Assembly: GCF_030285925.1 (NCBI RefSeq)
Contig: NZ_CP127251.1
Span: forward strand, 868,001 to 932,000
Length of the DNA stretch: 64,000 nt
DNA from: Devosia sp. YIM 151766
Lineage (GTDB): Bacteria > Pseudomonadota > Alphaproteobacteria > Rhizobiales > Devosiaceae
Direction of reading: 5' to 3'
A program made the translations under genes and the position numbers. Below the pieces are notes generated by a model. The model saw nothing but the letters and a program-made list of their open reading frames with translations, made no database searches and was not told the origin of the DNA. Positions 10,002 through 18,656 of the stretch are shown one piece after another. Within the stretch, counting starts at the first letter, position 1. Each line of letters opens with the position of its first letter.

Positions 10002-13000
10002 TCATCCTTCCCGCGCCAGATCGGCCAGCAGGCCGGCCGCCACGCTCAGCCGCGATACGTTGATTTCGCCTGCCGTCAGCTCCTTCACCGCCGCCACGGT
10101 TCGCGTCACCTCGATCGATCGTTGCGCCACCAGATCGTCCACCGACCCCGCCGCCAGGGCGTCGGCGGTCAGGTCGCGCAGGGCCCGCATCACATTGGCC
10201 ATGGCCCGGTCCAGCGCCATGCGGTCGACGCGGTCGCTCAGCACGATTTCGCGGCCCCCGGCGATGATGCGGAACAGGTCGAACTGGCCGGCCACGCCGA
10301 AATAGGCTTTGGCGGTGGTGTCGAGATCGGTTCCGGCGCGCTCGGCGACCAGCACGATATCGCTGCCATGGCCGAGGAATGGCAAAGTCCCGATCCGCTG
10401 CGCCAGTGTTTTGGGCACGCCCTGGCTTTCGAGCTCCCCGATATGGGCGTCGAGTTCCGTTTTCTGTTCTGCGGGCAGCAGGTCGGCAAGGTGGCGCAAT
10501 TTCACGACGCCGCTGCGATGCCGCTCGATCAGCCCGGCCAGCCCGTCGCGGATGGAATGATTGCGCAGGAACCACAGGGTTTCCCGCCGCAGCAGCGCTT
10601 CCACCTCGGCATAAAGCGCCAATTGCACCGCTCCGGGCACCGTGCCGTCCAGGGCGTCGATGCCGGCATTGAGCTTGTCCAGCTCATAGGAATCGCGCAC
10701 TGCCGCGAAGGCCAGCGCCACCTCGCCCGGGCTGGCGCTGGTCGCCGCCGTCAGTTCCGACACGAAGGCCGGGCCGCCGTGATTGATCATGTCATTGGTC
10801 AGTACCGTGGCGATGATTTCCCGCCGCAACCGGTGCCGCTCCACCGCCTCGGGATAGGCCCGGTGCAGCGTTTCGGGGAAATAGCGGAACAATTCGCGGG
10901 CCAGATAGGGGTCGTCGATGGCCGTTCCCGCCAACAGGTCGTCGAACAGCGTCAGCTTGGCATAGGCCAGGATGACCGCCAGTTCGGGCCGGGTCAGCGC
11001 CTCGCCGGCTTCCGCGCGCGCATCGAGCACGGCGTCGCCGGGCAGGAATTCCACCGCCCGGTCGAGCAGCCCGCGCCCCTCCAGCGTTTCGATCAGGCCG
11101 CGATGGTCCGGCAATTCGGCCATGCCCGCCCGTTCCGCCAGCGACAGCGCCAGCGTTTGCAGGTAATTGTTCCGCAGGCACAGGCTCGCCACTTCGTCGG
11201 TCATGCTGGCGAGAAATTCATTGCGCGCCGCCAGCTCCAAGGCGCCCGACGCCACCAAGGGCGCCAGGGCGATCTTGATATTGACCTCCAGGTCCGAGGA
11301 ATTGACCCCCGCCGAATTGTCGATGGCGTCTGTGTCGATCCGCCCGCCTTTCAGCGCATAGCCGATGCGCCCGCGCTGGGTGACGCCCAGATTGGCGCCT
11401 TCGCCCACCACCTTGGCCCGCACCTCTGCGGCGCTGACGCGGATGGCGTCATTGGCCCGGTCGCCGACCGAGGCGTCGTCTTCCTCGCTGCCCTTGATAT
11501 AGGTGCCGATGCCGCCGAACCACAACAGGTCCACCGGCGCCGACAGGATGGCTCGCATCACCTCCGCCGGCGTCGCCTCATCCTGTTCCAGCCCCAGCAA
11601 GGCCCGGATTTCCGGCGACAGCTTTATGGATTTCAGCGCACGCGAAAACACGCCGCCGCCCTTGGAGATCAGCGCCTTGTCATAATCCTGCCAGCTCGAG
11701 CGGGGCAGGGCGAAGAGCCGCTGCCGTTCGGCGAAGCTCGTCGCGGCATCGGGGGCGGGATCGATGAAAATGTCCCGATGATCGAACGCCGCCACCAGCC
11801 GGATCTGCCGCGACAGCAGCATGCCATTGCCGAACACGTCGCCGCTCATATCGCCCACCCCGGCGACGGTGAACGGCTCGCTCTGGATATCGCGGTCCAT
11901 TTCGCGGAAATGCCGCTTCACCGCCTCCCAGGCGCCGCGCGCGGTAATGCCCATCTTCTTGTGGTCATAGCCCGCCGATCCGCCCGAGGCGAAGGCGTCG
12001 CCCAGCCAGAAATCCCGGCCGGTGGCGATGCCATTGGCAATGTCGGAAAAGCTCGCCGTGCCCTTGTCGGCGGCCACGACCAGATAGGGATCGTCGCCAT
12101 CGCGCCGCACCAGGTCCGGCGGCGGCACGACCGCGTCCCCGACCAGATTGTCGGTGACGTCGAGCAGGGCGCCGATGAAAATCCGATAGCTCTCCTGGCC
12201 TTCGGCCATGAAGGCGTCGCGCGGCATGCCCGCCGTCAGCTTCTTGGGCACGAAGCCGCCCTTGGCCCCCCCCGGCACGATCACCGCATTCTTGACCTGC
12301 TGCGCCTTGACCAGCCCCAGAACTTCGGTGCGATAATCTTCCGGCCGGTCCGACCAGCGCAAGCCGCCGCGGGCAATGGCGCCGAAGCGCAGATGCACCC
12401 CTTCGACGCGTGGCGAATAGACCGAGATTTCCCGATAGGGGCGGGGCGCGGCCAGCCCGTCGATCTTGTGACTGTCAAACTTGATCGCCAGGGCTGCCGC
12501 GCGCGGCTGCCAGGCATTGGTGCGCAGCGCCGCCTCGATCAGGTTCTGGAACCGGCGGATGATCTTGTCCTCGTCCAGCGAGGAAATCCGCTCCAGTTCC
12601 GCCGCGATCGCCGCCCTGGCCCGCTCGGCCCGCGCCGGCCCATCGTCGAAGCCCGGATTGTGCAGCGCCTCGAACAGCGCGATCAGCGCCTTGGCGGCGA
12701 TCCGCTGCTTCACCAGCACCTGCGCCACATAGCGCTGCGAATAGGAAATCCCCACCTGGCGCAGATAGCGCGACAGCGCCCGCAGCAGGGCCGCTTCCTG
12801 CCAGTCGAGCCCCGCCAGCGTCACCAGGCTGTTGAGCTGGTCGCTTTCCGCCGCCCCCTGCCACACCGCCACCAGCCCGGCCTCGATGGCGGCGGCGCGC
12901 GCCAATAGGTCGCCGGCGTCCTCGTCGCCATTGTCCAGCACCATGTCGTGCAGGTAGCGCTCGACCCCGTCGCGCGGCACCAGCGTATAGGTGCGCTCGT

Positions 13001-14657
13001 CGATTACCCGGAAGCCGAAATGCTCCAGCACCGGGACGCGGTCGCTGAGCGGTATGGCGGTGCCCTCGTGATAGACCTTGAGGCTCAGTCCTCCATGGGC
13101 GCCGCCGCGCGCGCCGAGCCGCAGGCCGACGCCATCCTCCTCCAGCCCTTCGAATATCCTGATGTCTTCCAGCGCCTCGTCCACCGCGTTGCGGCTTTGA
13201 TAGGCCGGCGAAAAGGCCTGCCGCCAATCGCTGATCCGGCCGGGTTCGGGCGCCGCCGCGAGCAGCATGTCGGAAAAGTCCCGCGTCAGCGCCTCGACGC
13301 CCGCTTCCAGCTCCCGCCGGTCGGGCACCGGCGTCGCCCCGCCATCGCGTCCGATGATCACATGCAGCCGCACCAGCTCGCCCTCGGGGAAATGCGGATA
13401 AAAGGCCGAGACGCGCCCGTCATACATATCGGCCAGATAGCGGGTGATCCGGGCCCGCACCGCGCCGTCATAGCGGTCGCGCGGCATATAGACGAGAATG
13501 GAGACGAAATTGTCGAACCGGTCGATGCGCGGCAGCACCCTTACCCGCGGCCGGTCGTAGAGCCCGGCAATGGCTTCGGCGAACTCGGCCAATTGCCCGG
13601 TGTCGATCTGGAACAATTCGTCGCGCGGATAGGTGTCCAGCGCCCCCAACAGCGTCCGCCCGGCATGGCCCAGCGGATCAACCCCTTCATGCTGCATGAC
13701 CTCGGCTATCTTCCGGCGGATGATCGGCACTTCGGTATGCGGCGTCGCCCGCGCCTGCGCCGTATAGAAGCCGACCAGCCGCAATTCGCCGCTCGCCGTC
13801 CCATCGGGCCCGAACAGCTTGATGCCGACATAATCCATATGCGCGCGCCGATGCACCCGCGCCCGCCGATTGGCCTTGGTCACCAGCAGCGGCTCGCTGC
13901 CCTTGGCGAAACCCACCAGTTCCGGGCTGCTCTCCACATATTCCCGGCCGCTGCGCACCACTTTGACGCTCTCGTCGCGCAATATCCCCAATCCAGTGCC
14001 GGCCACCGGCGCCAGTGCCGCGCCCTCCAGCCGATATTCCCGCAGGCCCAGAAAGTTGAAATTATGGGCGATCAGCCATTCGAGAAAACGCAGCGCCTCG
14101 TCGCGCTGCGCCGCCGGAACGGCCGCCAATCCCGTCATGGCCCGCTGCACCCGGTCGAGCATCGCCGCATTGTCCTGCATCGCCCAGGCGACATCCTGCA
14201 AGGTCGCATCCAGTTCCGCCACCAGCGCCTCGATGCCGGCCACCGGGTCGCTGTGGATATGCAATACGCTCATCGCCAGCCCGCCATCGGCGCTTACCTG
14301 CCCTTGCGCCACATGCAGGACCGGGTGAGAAAACAGCCTGATGGCCCCGCCCATGGCGCGCAGGGCGGCGAGCGCGCTGTCGACGATGAAGGGCATGTCC
14401 GGGCAGATGATGTCGAGCACCAGCGATCCGTCCGGCGTCTCCGGCGGCGTGACGAAAATCCGGATGTCTTCCAGCGGCCCGTCGATCAATCGCTCATGGC
14501 TGCGCCGCAGCATGGCGATCAGGGTTTCGGGCTCCTGCCGGGACAGATCGTCGGGATCGATGGCGCCGATCGCCTCGATCAGAAACCGCCGCAGGCTCGC
14601 ATCGAGCCCCCCGGCTTCGATCCGCGCCAGAAACCGCGCCGCAATTGCCTCCGCCAT
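10002..14657 (-). CDS. NAD-specific glutamate dehydrogenase, large (GDH-180 type)
   Basis: A 1551-residue enzyme that oxidatively deaminates glutamate to 2-oxoglutarate. It is the catabolic GDH class of Streptomyces, Caulobacter and Pseudomonas (family length about 1600). The N-terminal about 700 residues are the regulatory ACT-like and helical half. The catalytic core starts with ARGGLRWSDRPEDYRTEVLG and KNAVIVPGGAKGGF (about residues 760-800, substrate lysines). The nucleotide-binding end has KVVGEGANLGVTQRGRIGYA and DNSAGVNSSDLEVNIKI (about residues 1080-1125). No frameshift is seen across 4.6 kb. The start ATG is preceded by AAGGGAG. It is monocistronic by spacing. It probably feeds amino-acid carbon to the TCA cycle. 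Confidence 0.95.
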   Translation of the reverse strand: MAEAIAARFLARIEAGGLDASLRRFLIEAIGAIDPDDLSRQEPETLIAMLRRSHERLIDGPLEDIRIFVTPPETPDGSLVLDIICPDMPFIVDSALAALRAMGGAIRLFSHPVLHVAQGQVSADGGLAMSVLHIHSDPVAGIEALVAELDATLQDVAWAMQDNAAMLDRVQRAMTGLAAVPAAQRDEALRFLEWLIAHNFNFLGLREYRLEGAALAPVAGTGLGILRDESVKVVRSGREYVESSPELVGFAKGSEPLLVTKANRRARVHRRAHMDYVGIKLFGPDGTASGELRLVGFYTAQARATPHTEVPIIRRKIAEVMQHEGVDPLGHAGRTLLGALDTYPRDELFQIDTGQLAEFAEAIAGLYDRPRVRVLPRIDRFDNFVSILVYMPRDRYDGAVRARITRYLADMYDGRVSAFYPHFPEGELVRLHVIIGRDGGATPVPDRRELEAGVEALTRDFSDMLLAAAPEPGRISDWRQAFSPAYQSRNAVDEALEDIRIFEGLEEDGVGLRLGARGGAHGGLSLKVYHEGTAIPLSDRVPVLEHFGFRVIDERTYTLVPRDGVERYLHDMVLDNGDEDAGDLLARAAAIEAGLVAVWQGAAESDQLNSLVTLAGLDWQEAALLRALSRYLRQVGISYSQRYVAQVLVKQRIAAKALIALFEALHNPGFDDGPARAERARAAIAAELERISSLDEDKIIRRFQNLIEAALRTNAWQPRAAALAIKFDSHKIDGLAAPRPYREISVYSPRVEGVHLRFGAIARGGLRWSDRPEDYRTEVLGLVKAQQVKNAVIVPGGAKGGFVPKKLTAGMPRDAFMAEGQESYRIFIGALLDVTDNLVGDAVVPPPDLVRRDGDDPYLVVAADKGTASFSDIANGIATGRDFWLGDAFASGGSAGYDHKKMGITARGAWEAVKRHFREMDRDIQSEPFTVAGVGDMSGDVFGNGMLLSRQIRLVAAFDHRDIFIDPAPDAATSFAERQRLFALPRSSWQDYDKALISKGGGVFSRALKSIKLSPEIRALLGLEQDEATPAEVMRAILSAPVDLLWFGGIGTYIKGSEEDDASVGDRANDAIRVSAAEVRAKVVGEGANLGVTQRGRIGYALKGGRIDTDAIDNSAGVNSSDLEVNIKIALAPLVASGALELAARNEFLASMTDEVASLCLRNNYLQTLALSLAERAGMAELPDHRGLIETLEGRGLLDRAVEFLPGDAVLDARAEAGEALTRPELAVILAYAKLTLFDDLLAGTAIDDPYLARELFRYFPETLHRAYPEAVERHRLRREIIATVLTNDMINHGGPAFVSELTAATSASPGEVALAFAAVRDSYELDKLNAGIDALDGTVPGAVQLALYAEVEALLRRETLWFLRNHSIRDGLAGLIERHRSGVVKLRHLADLLPAEQKTELDAHIGELESQGVPKTLAQRIGTLPFLGHGSDIVLVAERAGTDLDTTAKAYFGVAGQFDLFRIIAGGREIVLSDRVDRMALDRAMANVMRALRDLTADALAAGSVDDLVAQRSIEVTRTVAAVKELTAGEINVSRLSVAAGLLADLAREG

Positions 14658-14831
14658 GCCATGCTCCCTTGAATCGCCGGAGCAGTCTAGGCCGGAGGAT
14701 GAACGCTGTCTCTACTCCCAAATGCCAGATCGGCGCCGGCTCCGGCAGGGCGTTTTCCCCAGCCGGCGTTTACCTCTTGTTAAACTCTATTAATGTGGTA
14801 GTCTTTCCGCCGGTTCAATGCAGGGGCGTTC

Positions 14832-14927
14832 ATGCCGAAGCTATTCCAATGCGTGTCCTATGCGGCCCTCGCCGCGGCGCTCATCCTCGGTTTCGCGGTC
14901 ACCACCCAGGCCGGGATGTTCTTCTGA
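14832..14927 (+). CDS. Possible 31-residue hydrophobic micro-protein
   Basis: An open frame MPKLFQCVSYAALAAALILG... with one predicted membrane or signal segment (about residues 8-25) ending AGMFF. AGGGG lies 5 nt before the ATG. An AT-rich stretch upstream (14777-14805) is the only promoter-like sequence in the gap after the GDH gene. Family unknown. Bacterial small membrane proteins look like this, but at this length chance cannot be excluded. Confidence 0.35.
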   Translation: MPKLFQCVSYAALAAALILGFAVTTQAGMFF

Positions 14928-14971
14928 ATTAGCTGCCAGGATCTGGCCCCTCCCAGATCGCCACCTTCCCG

Positions 14972-15248
14972 GTGTCACCCCCGCGAAAGCGGGGGCCTCG
15001 GTTTGTTAACAGAGCTTCCCGCTTTCGCGGGAATGACGCCGGGTTAAGCAAGACGGTCCTGCTCCACAGGCGCCCCCTTTCCCAGATCGTCACCCTCGCG
15101 CCCGACGCGAGGGCTTTTGCGGCGCCCCCACAAACACCGACCCCTCGCGTCAAGCGCGAGGGTGACGAGCGGTGGTTTGGCACAATCACGAGCGACGATT
15201 TTTCGGCCAACCTCGCACCCCATTTCGCGCTGCTGCCGCACCACCCAC
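14972..15248. repeat. 278-bp composite repeat unit 1 (module A 14972-15037 plus module B 15085-15167)
   Basis: Contains an A element (hairpins CCCCCGC/GCGGGGG and TTCCCGC/GCGGGAA) and a B element (two CCCTCGCG/CGCGAGGG hairpins). The whole unit recurs in direct orientation 278 bp later with high identity, including the non-palindromic linkers. The 879-bp gap 14658-15536 is otherwise empty apart from the 31-residue frame at 14832. Confidence 0.85.
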
Positions 15249-15520
15249 GGTGTCACCCCGCGAAAGCGGGGGCCTCCGTTTGTTGACAGAGCTTCCCGCT
15301 TTCACGGGAATGACGCCGGGTTAAGCAAGGCGGTCCTGCCCCACAGGCGCCCCCGTTCCCAGATCGTCACCCTCGCGCCCGACGCGAGGGCTCTTGAGGC
15401 ACCCCACAAACACCGACCCCTCGCGTCAAGCGCGAGGGTAACGAACGGTGGCCGAACCCACTCGCCATTTTTGCGCCACCCCCGGTGTCACCCCCGCGAA
15501 AGCGGGGGCCTCGGTTTGCA
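15249..15520. repeat. Composite repeat unit 2 (A 15249-15314, B 15363-15443) and a third, half A element at 15484
   Basis: A direct copy of unit 1. The outer TGAC of module B is mutated to TAAC here, and the linker after B is about 43 bp shorter. A third unit begins at 15484 but stops after hairpin 1, close to the 3' end of the DUF6894-type gene. Convergent or leftward transcription of that gene would end inside these hairpins, so they may also act as terminators. Confidence 0.8.
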
Positions 15521-15536
15521 AAAGGTCAGCCCCGCC

Positions 15537-15815
15537 TCAATGCATCCGCGCCGGTTCCACCGGCGTTGCCGGTCCATTGCCGATTTTCGGGCCGGCCCAG
15601 AACACCACATAGAGCAGGTCCCGTCCGGCGGCATCGGTGATTTCGATGGAGCGGGGCGCGTCCATTTCCCCGCCTTGCCCGGCAATCCGCTCGATGATGG
15701 CGCGGCCCAGTTCGGCGGCCCGGTGCTCGGCGGCTTCCAGGTTCACATGCTCGCTGCCCGCCTCGTCGCGGACCAGCCCTTCGTCAGTGCGATAATGGAA
15801 GTAATAGCGCGGCAT
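15537..15815 (-). CDS. Small conserved protein, DUF6894-type
   Basis: A 92-residue protein beginning MPRYYFHYRTDEGLVRDEAG, followed by LEAAEHRAAELGRAIIERIAG. The MPRYFFH...D..G...D..G.E pattern, with a helix of alanines and glutamates, is that of a small family very common in Rhizobiales (DUF6894). The function of the family is unknown. It is a single minus-strand gene between the repeat array and the flavin reductase gene. The C-terminal 20 residues are Pro/Ala-rich and unlikely to be structured. Confidence 0.75.
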   Translation of the reverse strand: MPRYYFHYRTDEGLVRDEAGSEHVNLEAAEHRAAELGRAIIERIAGQGGEMDAPRSIEITDAAGRDLLYVVFWAGPKIGNGPATPVEPARMH

Positions 15816-15901
15816 GAAGTATTCCCGTTATCCGGGTTAACGTCAGATCGTACAATCTGTTGCGGGGTTGAATCGATTTCAGTCTGGCATTGCGCCGCCG
15901 C

Positions 15902-16453
15902 TTAGTCGAGCCCGCGCAGGCCGTGGTAATTATGGCGGTTCCACACGAGCGGGCGGCGCGACATATCGGTTTCGGCGTCCACCAGCGCCCCGGCGAACAG
16001 CACATGCGTGCCGGTCTCCATGGCGCCGATCACCTCGCAATCGAGCACCGTCACCGCGCCACGCAGCAATGGCTGCCCCGATGGCCAGGCGCCCCATTGC
16101 CCCACCTCGAAGCGCTTTTCCGCTTCCACCTGCCCGGCAAAGGCATTGCCGACCGCCACCTGGTCCTCGGCCAGCATGGCCAGCGAAAAGCCGCCGGTCT
16201 TGGCGATGAAGTCGGCAAGGCGGCTGACGATGTCGATCGATACCAGTACCGCTGGCGGCTGCGCCGAAAGCGACAATACCGAGGTTGCCGTCCGCCCCAC
16301 GCGCTCGCGGCCGCGTTGCGCTGTCACCACATGCACACTCGACGCCATCCCCGCCATCGCCGCACGGAATTCCGCGTCGCTTACCGCGGGGCGCCGAAGC
16401 GGTCGAAGGGCCATGCTGTCGGGCAGGTCGAAGTCGGGCATGAGAATAGTCAT
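15902..16453 (-). CDS. Flavin reductase family protein (HpaC/RutF-like)
   Basis: A 183-residue FMN-binding split-barrel protein. These supply reduced flavin to two-component monooxygenases. Seen: GMASSVHVVTA (about residues 38-48), then the family block GRTATSVLSLSAQPPAVLVSID (about 53-75), GGFSLAMLAEDQ, and near the end an NRHNYHGLR segment that contributes to flavin binding. No monooxygenase partner is adjacent. The ATG at 16453 is preferred over an in-frame TTG at 16477. Neither has a clear ribosome site. Confidence 0.82.
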   Translation of the reverse strand: MTILMPDFDLPDSMALRPLRRPAVSDAEFRAAMAGMASSVHVVTAQRGRERVGRTATSVLSLSAQPPAVLVSIDIVSRLADFIAKTGGFSLAMLAEDQVAVGNAFAGQVEAEKRFEVGQWGAWPSGQPLLRGAVTVLDCEVIGAMETGTHVLFAGALVDAETDMSRRPLVWNRHNYHGLRGLD

Positions 16454-16627
16454 CGCGTATAGTCGCCAAAGGTGCAAACGAACTTTCCGCCCCCGCTCGC
16501 CCGCGCCTGCCTTTCCGATGAAAGGACGGGGCGCGCGCCGGGCGGCGAAGGGCGTTCGCCTCTCTCTTGACGAGAGAAGCCGGCGTGAAATGCCGGGGGC
16601 AGGGGCCTTATGCTCTGCCCCAAGGCG

Positions 16628-17230
16628 TCATCCCAGATTGGCTTCCGCGAATTCGTAATTCGCCAGCTTGTCGAGGAAATTGCTCACATAATCGGGGCGG
16701 CGATTGCGGAAATCGACGTAATAGGAGTGCTCCCAGACGTCCAGCCCTAGCAGCGCCTTGCCTTCGCCGGTCGCCAGCGGATTGGAGCCATTGGGCGTCT
16801 TGGTGGTCTTGAGCTTGCCGTCGGCGCCGATGATGAGCCAGGCCCAGCCGGAGCCGAACTGTGTGGTGGCAGCGGTCTTGAAGCTGTCCTTGAACCCGTC
16901 CACCGAGCCGAAATCCTCGATGATCTTGGCTTCGAGCCGGCCCGGAATATTGCCGCCATTGGGCGCGAGCGCCTGCCAGAAATGGATATGATTCCAGTGC
17001 TGCCCGGCATTGTTGAACACCGGGGCCAGGTCCGCCTTGCCATTGGCCAGGGCGATGATTTCTTCGAGCGACTTGCCCTCGAGGTCCGGGTTTTTCTCCA
17101 CGAAGCCGTTGAGTGCGGTTACATAGGCCTGATGGTGCTTGCCGTGGTGCAGCTCCAGCGTTTCCTGGCTCATGCCGCGCTCGGCCAGTGCGGAAACCGA
17201 ATAGGGAAGATCGGGGAGGGTGAAGGCCAT
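16628..17230 (-). CDS. sodB: Superoxide dismutase, Fe/Mn family
   Basis: A 200-residue cytosolic SOD. The metal ligands are all visible: His in LELHHGKHHQAYV (about residue 27), His in NNAGQHWNHIHFW (about 79), Asp and His in DVWEHSYYVDF (about 162-166). AGQHWNH places Gln before the metal-site His, the arrangement typical of Fe-type enzymes, although cambialistic activity cannot be excluded. The start at 17230 (MAFTLPDLPYS) follows AAAGAAG at good spacing. It is transcribed away from the SufR-like regulator gene with only 60 bp between, so the regulator may control it. Confidence 0.95.
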   Translation of the reverse strand: MAFTLPDLPYSVSALAERGMSQETLELHHGKHHQAYVTALNGFVEKNPDLEGKSLEEIIALANGKADLAPVFNNAGQHWNHIHFWQALAPNGGNIPGRLEAKIIEDFGSVDGFKDSFKTAATTQFGSGWAWLIIGADGKLKTTKTPNGSNPLATGEGKALLGLDVWEHSYYVDFRNRRPDYVSNFLDKLANYEFAEANLG

Positions 17231-17269
17231 AATGTCGCTTCTTTCGGGTGGGGGTGGACAGATTTGACC

Positions 17270-17285
17270 GGAACGTTTAATTTCC
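17270..17285. promoter_or_regulatory. Possible operator in the sodB / SufR-like divergent promoter
   Basis: GGAA-N8-TTCC dyad in the 60-bp gap between the divergent sodB and regulator starts, overlapped by a TTGACC (17265-17270). It is short and degenerate. Listed only because the gap must hold both promoters. Confidence 0.2.
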
Positions 17286-17290
17286 AAGCA

Positions 17291-17992
17291 ATGGCTTTGA
17301 AAACCCTTTCCACAGATATGTCAAGCACGGGCTTGGATAATCCGACGTGGTCGCCGCGCAATCCCGCCGAGCGGATTCTTATGGCGCTCAAAATGCAGGG
17401 CGGGCTCTCGGCTGCCGCCCTGGGCGAGAAGCTCGGCACCTCCGGCGAGGCCGCCCGCCAGCAATTGGTGCGTCTGGCCGAGGAAGGGCTGGTGGAGGCA
17501 CATAGCGCTGCCGCCGGCGTCGGCCGTCCCACACAGATTTGGAGCCTGACGCCGGCGGCCCAGGCGCGTTTCCCCGATACTCATGCGGCGCTGACCGTCC
17601 AGCTTCTCGATATCGTCAGGACCCAATTGGGCGAATCCGCGCTCGATATCATCATTGCCGCGCGCGAGGCCGACACCAGGCGCGCCTATGAGGCGGCCAT
17701 CGCCTCAGCCCCCGATCTGCGCGCCCGCGTCGCGGCCCTCGCCGATTTGCGGAGTCAGGAGGGCTATATGGCGGCCTGGACCGAGCAAGCCGATGGCAGC
17801 CTGTTGCTGGTCGAAAACCACTGCCCCATCTGCGCCGCCGCCATTGCCTGCCAGGGCTTTTGTCGTGCCGAGCTTGAAGTTTTCCGCGCGGTTCTCGGCT
17901 CCGGGGTCGAGGTCGAGCGTCAGGACCACATCATTGCCGGCGGCCGCCGCTGCTCCTACACCATCAAGGCCAACAATAATGTCTCAGCCTGA
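17291..17992 (+). CDS. SufR-like winged-helix regulator with C-terminal Fe-S cysteine cluster
   Basis: A 233-residue regulator. The N-terminal winged helix spans residues 20-75 (NPAERILMALKMQGGLSAAA, then TSGEAARQQLVRLAEEGLVE). A helical linker follows. The C-terminal block is ENHCPICAAAIACQGFCRAE with a late Cys in GGRRCSYTI, which is the SufR pattern of cysteines that hold an Fe-S cluster. SufR homologues repress or activate iron-sulfur and stress genes according to cluster state. It is divergent from sodB and its stop overlaps the start of the truncated haemoglobin gene by 14 bp, so it probably senses O2, superoxide or NO. A start at 17318 (MSSTGLDN) is possible; no ribosome site decides. 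Confidence 0.82.
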   Translation: MALKTLSTDMSSTGLDNPTWSPRNPAERILMALKMQGGLSAAALGEKLGTSGEAARQQLVRLAEEGLVEAHSAAAGVGRPTQIWSLTPAAQARFPDTHAALTVQLLDIVRTQLGESALDIIIAAREADTRRAYEAAIASAPDLRARVAALADLRSQEGYMAAWTEQADGSLLLVENHCPICAAAIACQGFCRAELEVFRAVLGSGVEVERQDHIIAGGRRCSYTIKANNNVSA

Positions 17993-18485
17993 TCGCCCTC
18001 CTGTCGGCACGCGCCTCACCCGCATCGGCTGGGAAACCCCCGAAGGCCTCGACGAAACCATGATCCGCGCCGTGGTCGATCATTTCTATGCCCTGGCCCG
18101 CCGCGACGAGATTATCGGCCCGGTCTTCAACCGCGTCATTCCCGATGCGGAATGGCCGGGCCATCTCGACAAGATCGCCGATTTCTGGAGTTCCATGCTG
18201 CTCGGGACCGGACGTTACAACGGCCGCCCCATGCCCAAGCACATCGCCCTCCCCGAACTGTCCGACGCCCATTTCATGCGCTGGCTGCGTCTGTTCCGCG
18301 AAACGGTCGAACAGATCTGCCCGCCCGACATCGCTGCGCTCTTCATCGAGCGCTCGGAACGCATCGGCAATTCCTTCCGCATGAACATCTCTATGCGCCG
18401 GGGCGAGGACATCACCCAGATGGAGCCGCTGAAGCGGGAATCGTCACCGGTCTGGACGCCGGGGGTGAATGGCGACGCCTCGTAA
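17979..18485 (+). CDS. Group III truncated haemoglobin
   Basis: A 168-residue 2-on-2 globin-fold protein. Typical group III (trHbIII, Campylobacter Ctb-like) features: IGPVFNRVIPDAEWPGHLDKIADFWSSMLLGTGRYNGRPMPKHIAL, in which the distal segment and the conserved FW are clear. The proximal His is in HFMRWLRLFRETV (about residue 88). Known members bind O2, CO or NO and are tied to NO or micro-aerobic responses, often with an unsettled role. The ATG lies inside the last codons of the SufR-like gene, so translation is probably coupled. The 3' tail (about 30 residues) is longer than in most members. Confidence 0.9.
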   Translation: MSQPDRPPVGTRLTRIGWETPEGLDETMIRAVVDHFYALARRDEIIGPVFNRVIPDAEWPGHLDKIADFWSSMLLGTGRYNGRPMPKHIALPELSDAHFMRWLRLFRETVEQICPPDIAALFIERSERIGNSFRMNISMRRGEDITQMEPLKRESSPVWTPGVNGDAS

Positions 18486-18656
18486 CAAGATGCGCCCATT
18501 ATGACGCCATTGCCATGGCCAAATGCTAACAGTCTGCTAACGGGAACGGCTCGATGCTGATGGCCGCCTCTGCAACTAATTCCTAACTTCCCTTGACCTT
18601 CGCGACCTGCTCTTGGAACCTTTCGCCTAGCGGTGGCGGCAGCAAGGAGAGATTCA

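Noticed and set aside
10122..14672. Two long plus-strand frames (928 and 574 codons) opposite the NAD-GDH gene
   Set aside because: Low-complexity Arg/Gln/His-rich translation without recognisable motifs. The minus strand has a full-length enzyme with all motifs.
15902..16477. Longer start (TTG at 16477) for the flavin reductase
   Set aside because: The extra residues are not family-like and there is no ribosome site. The ATG at 16453 gives the usual length.
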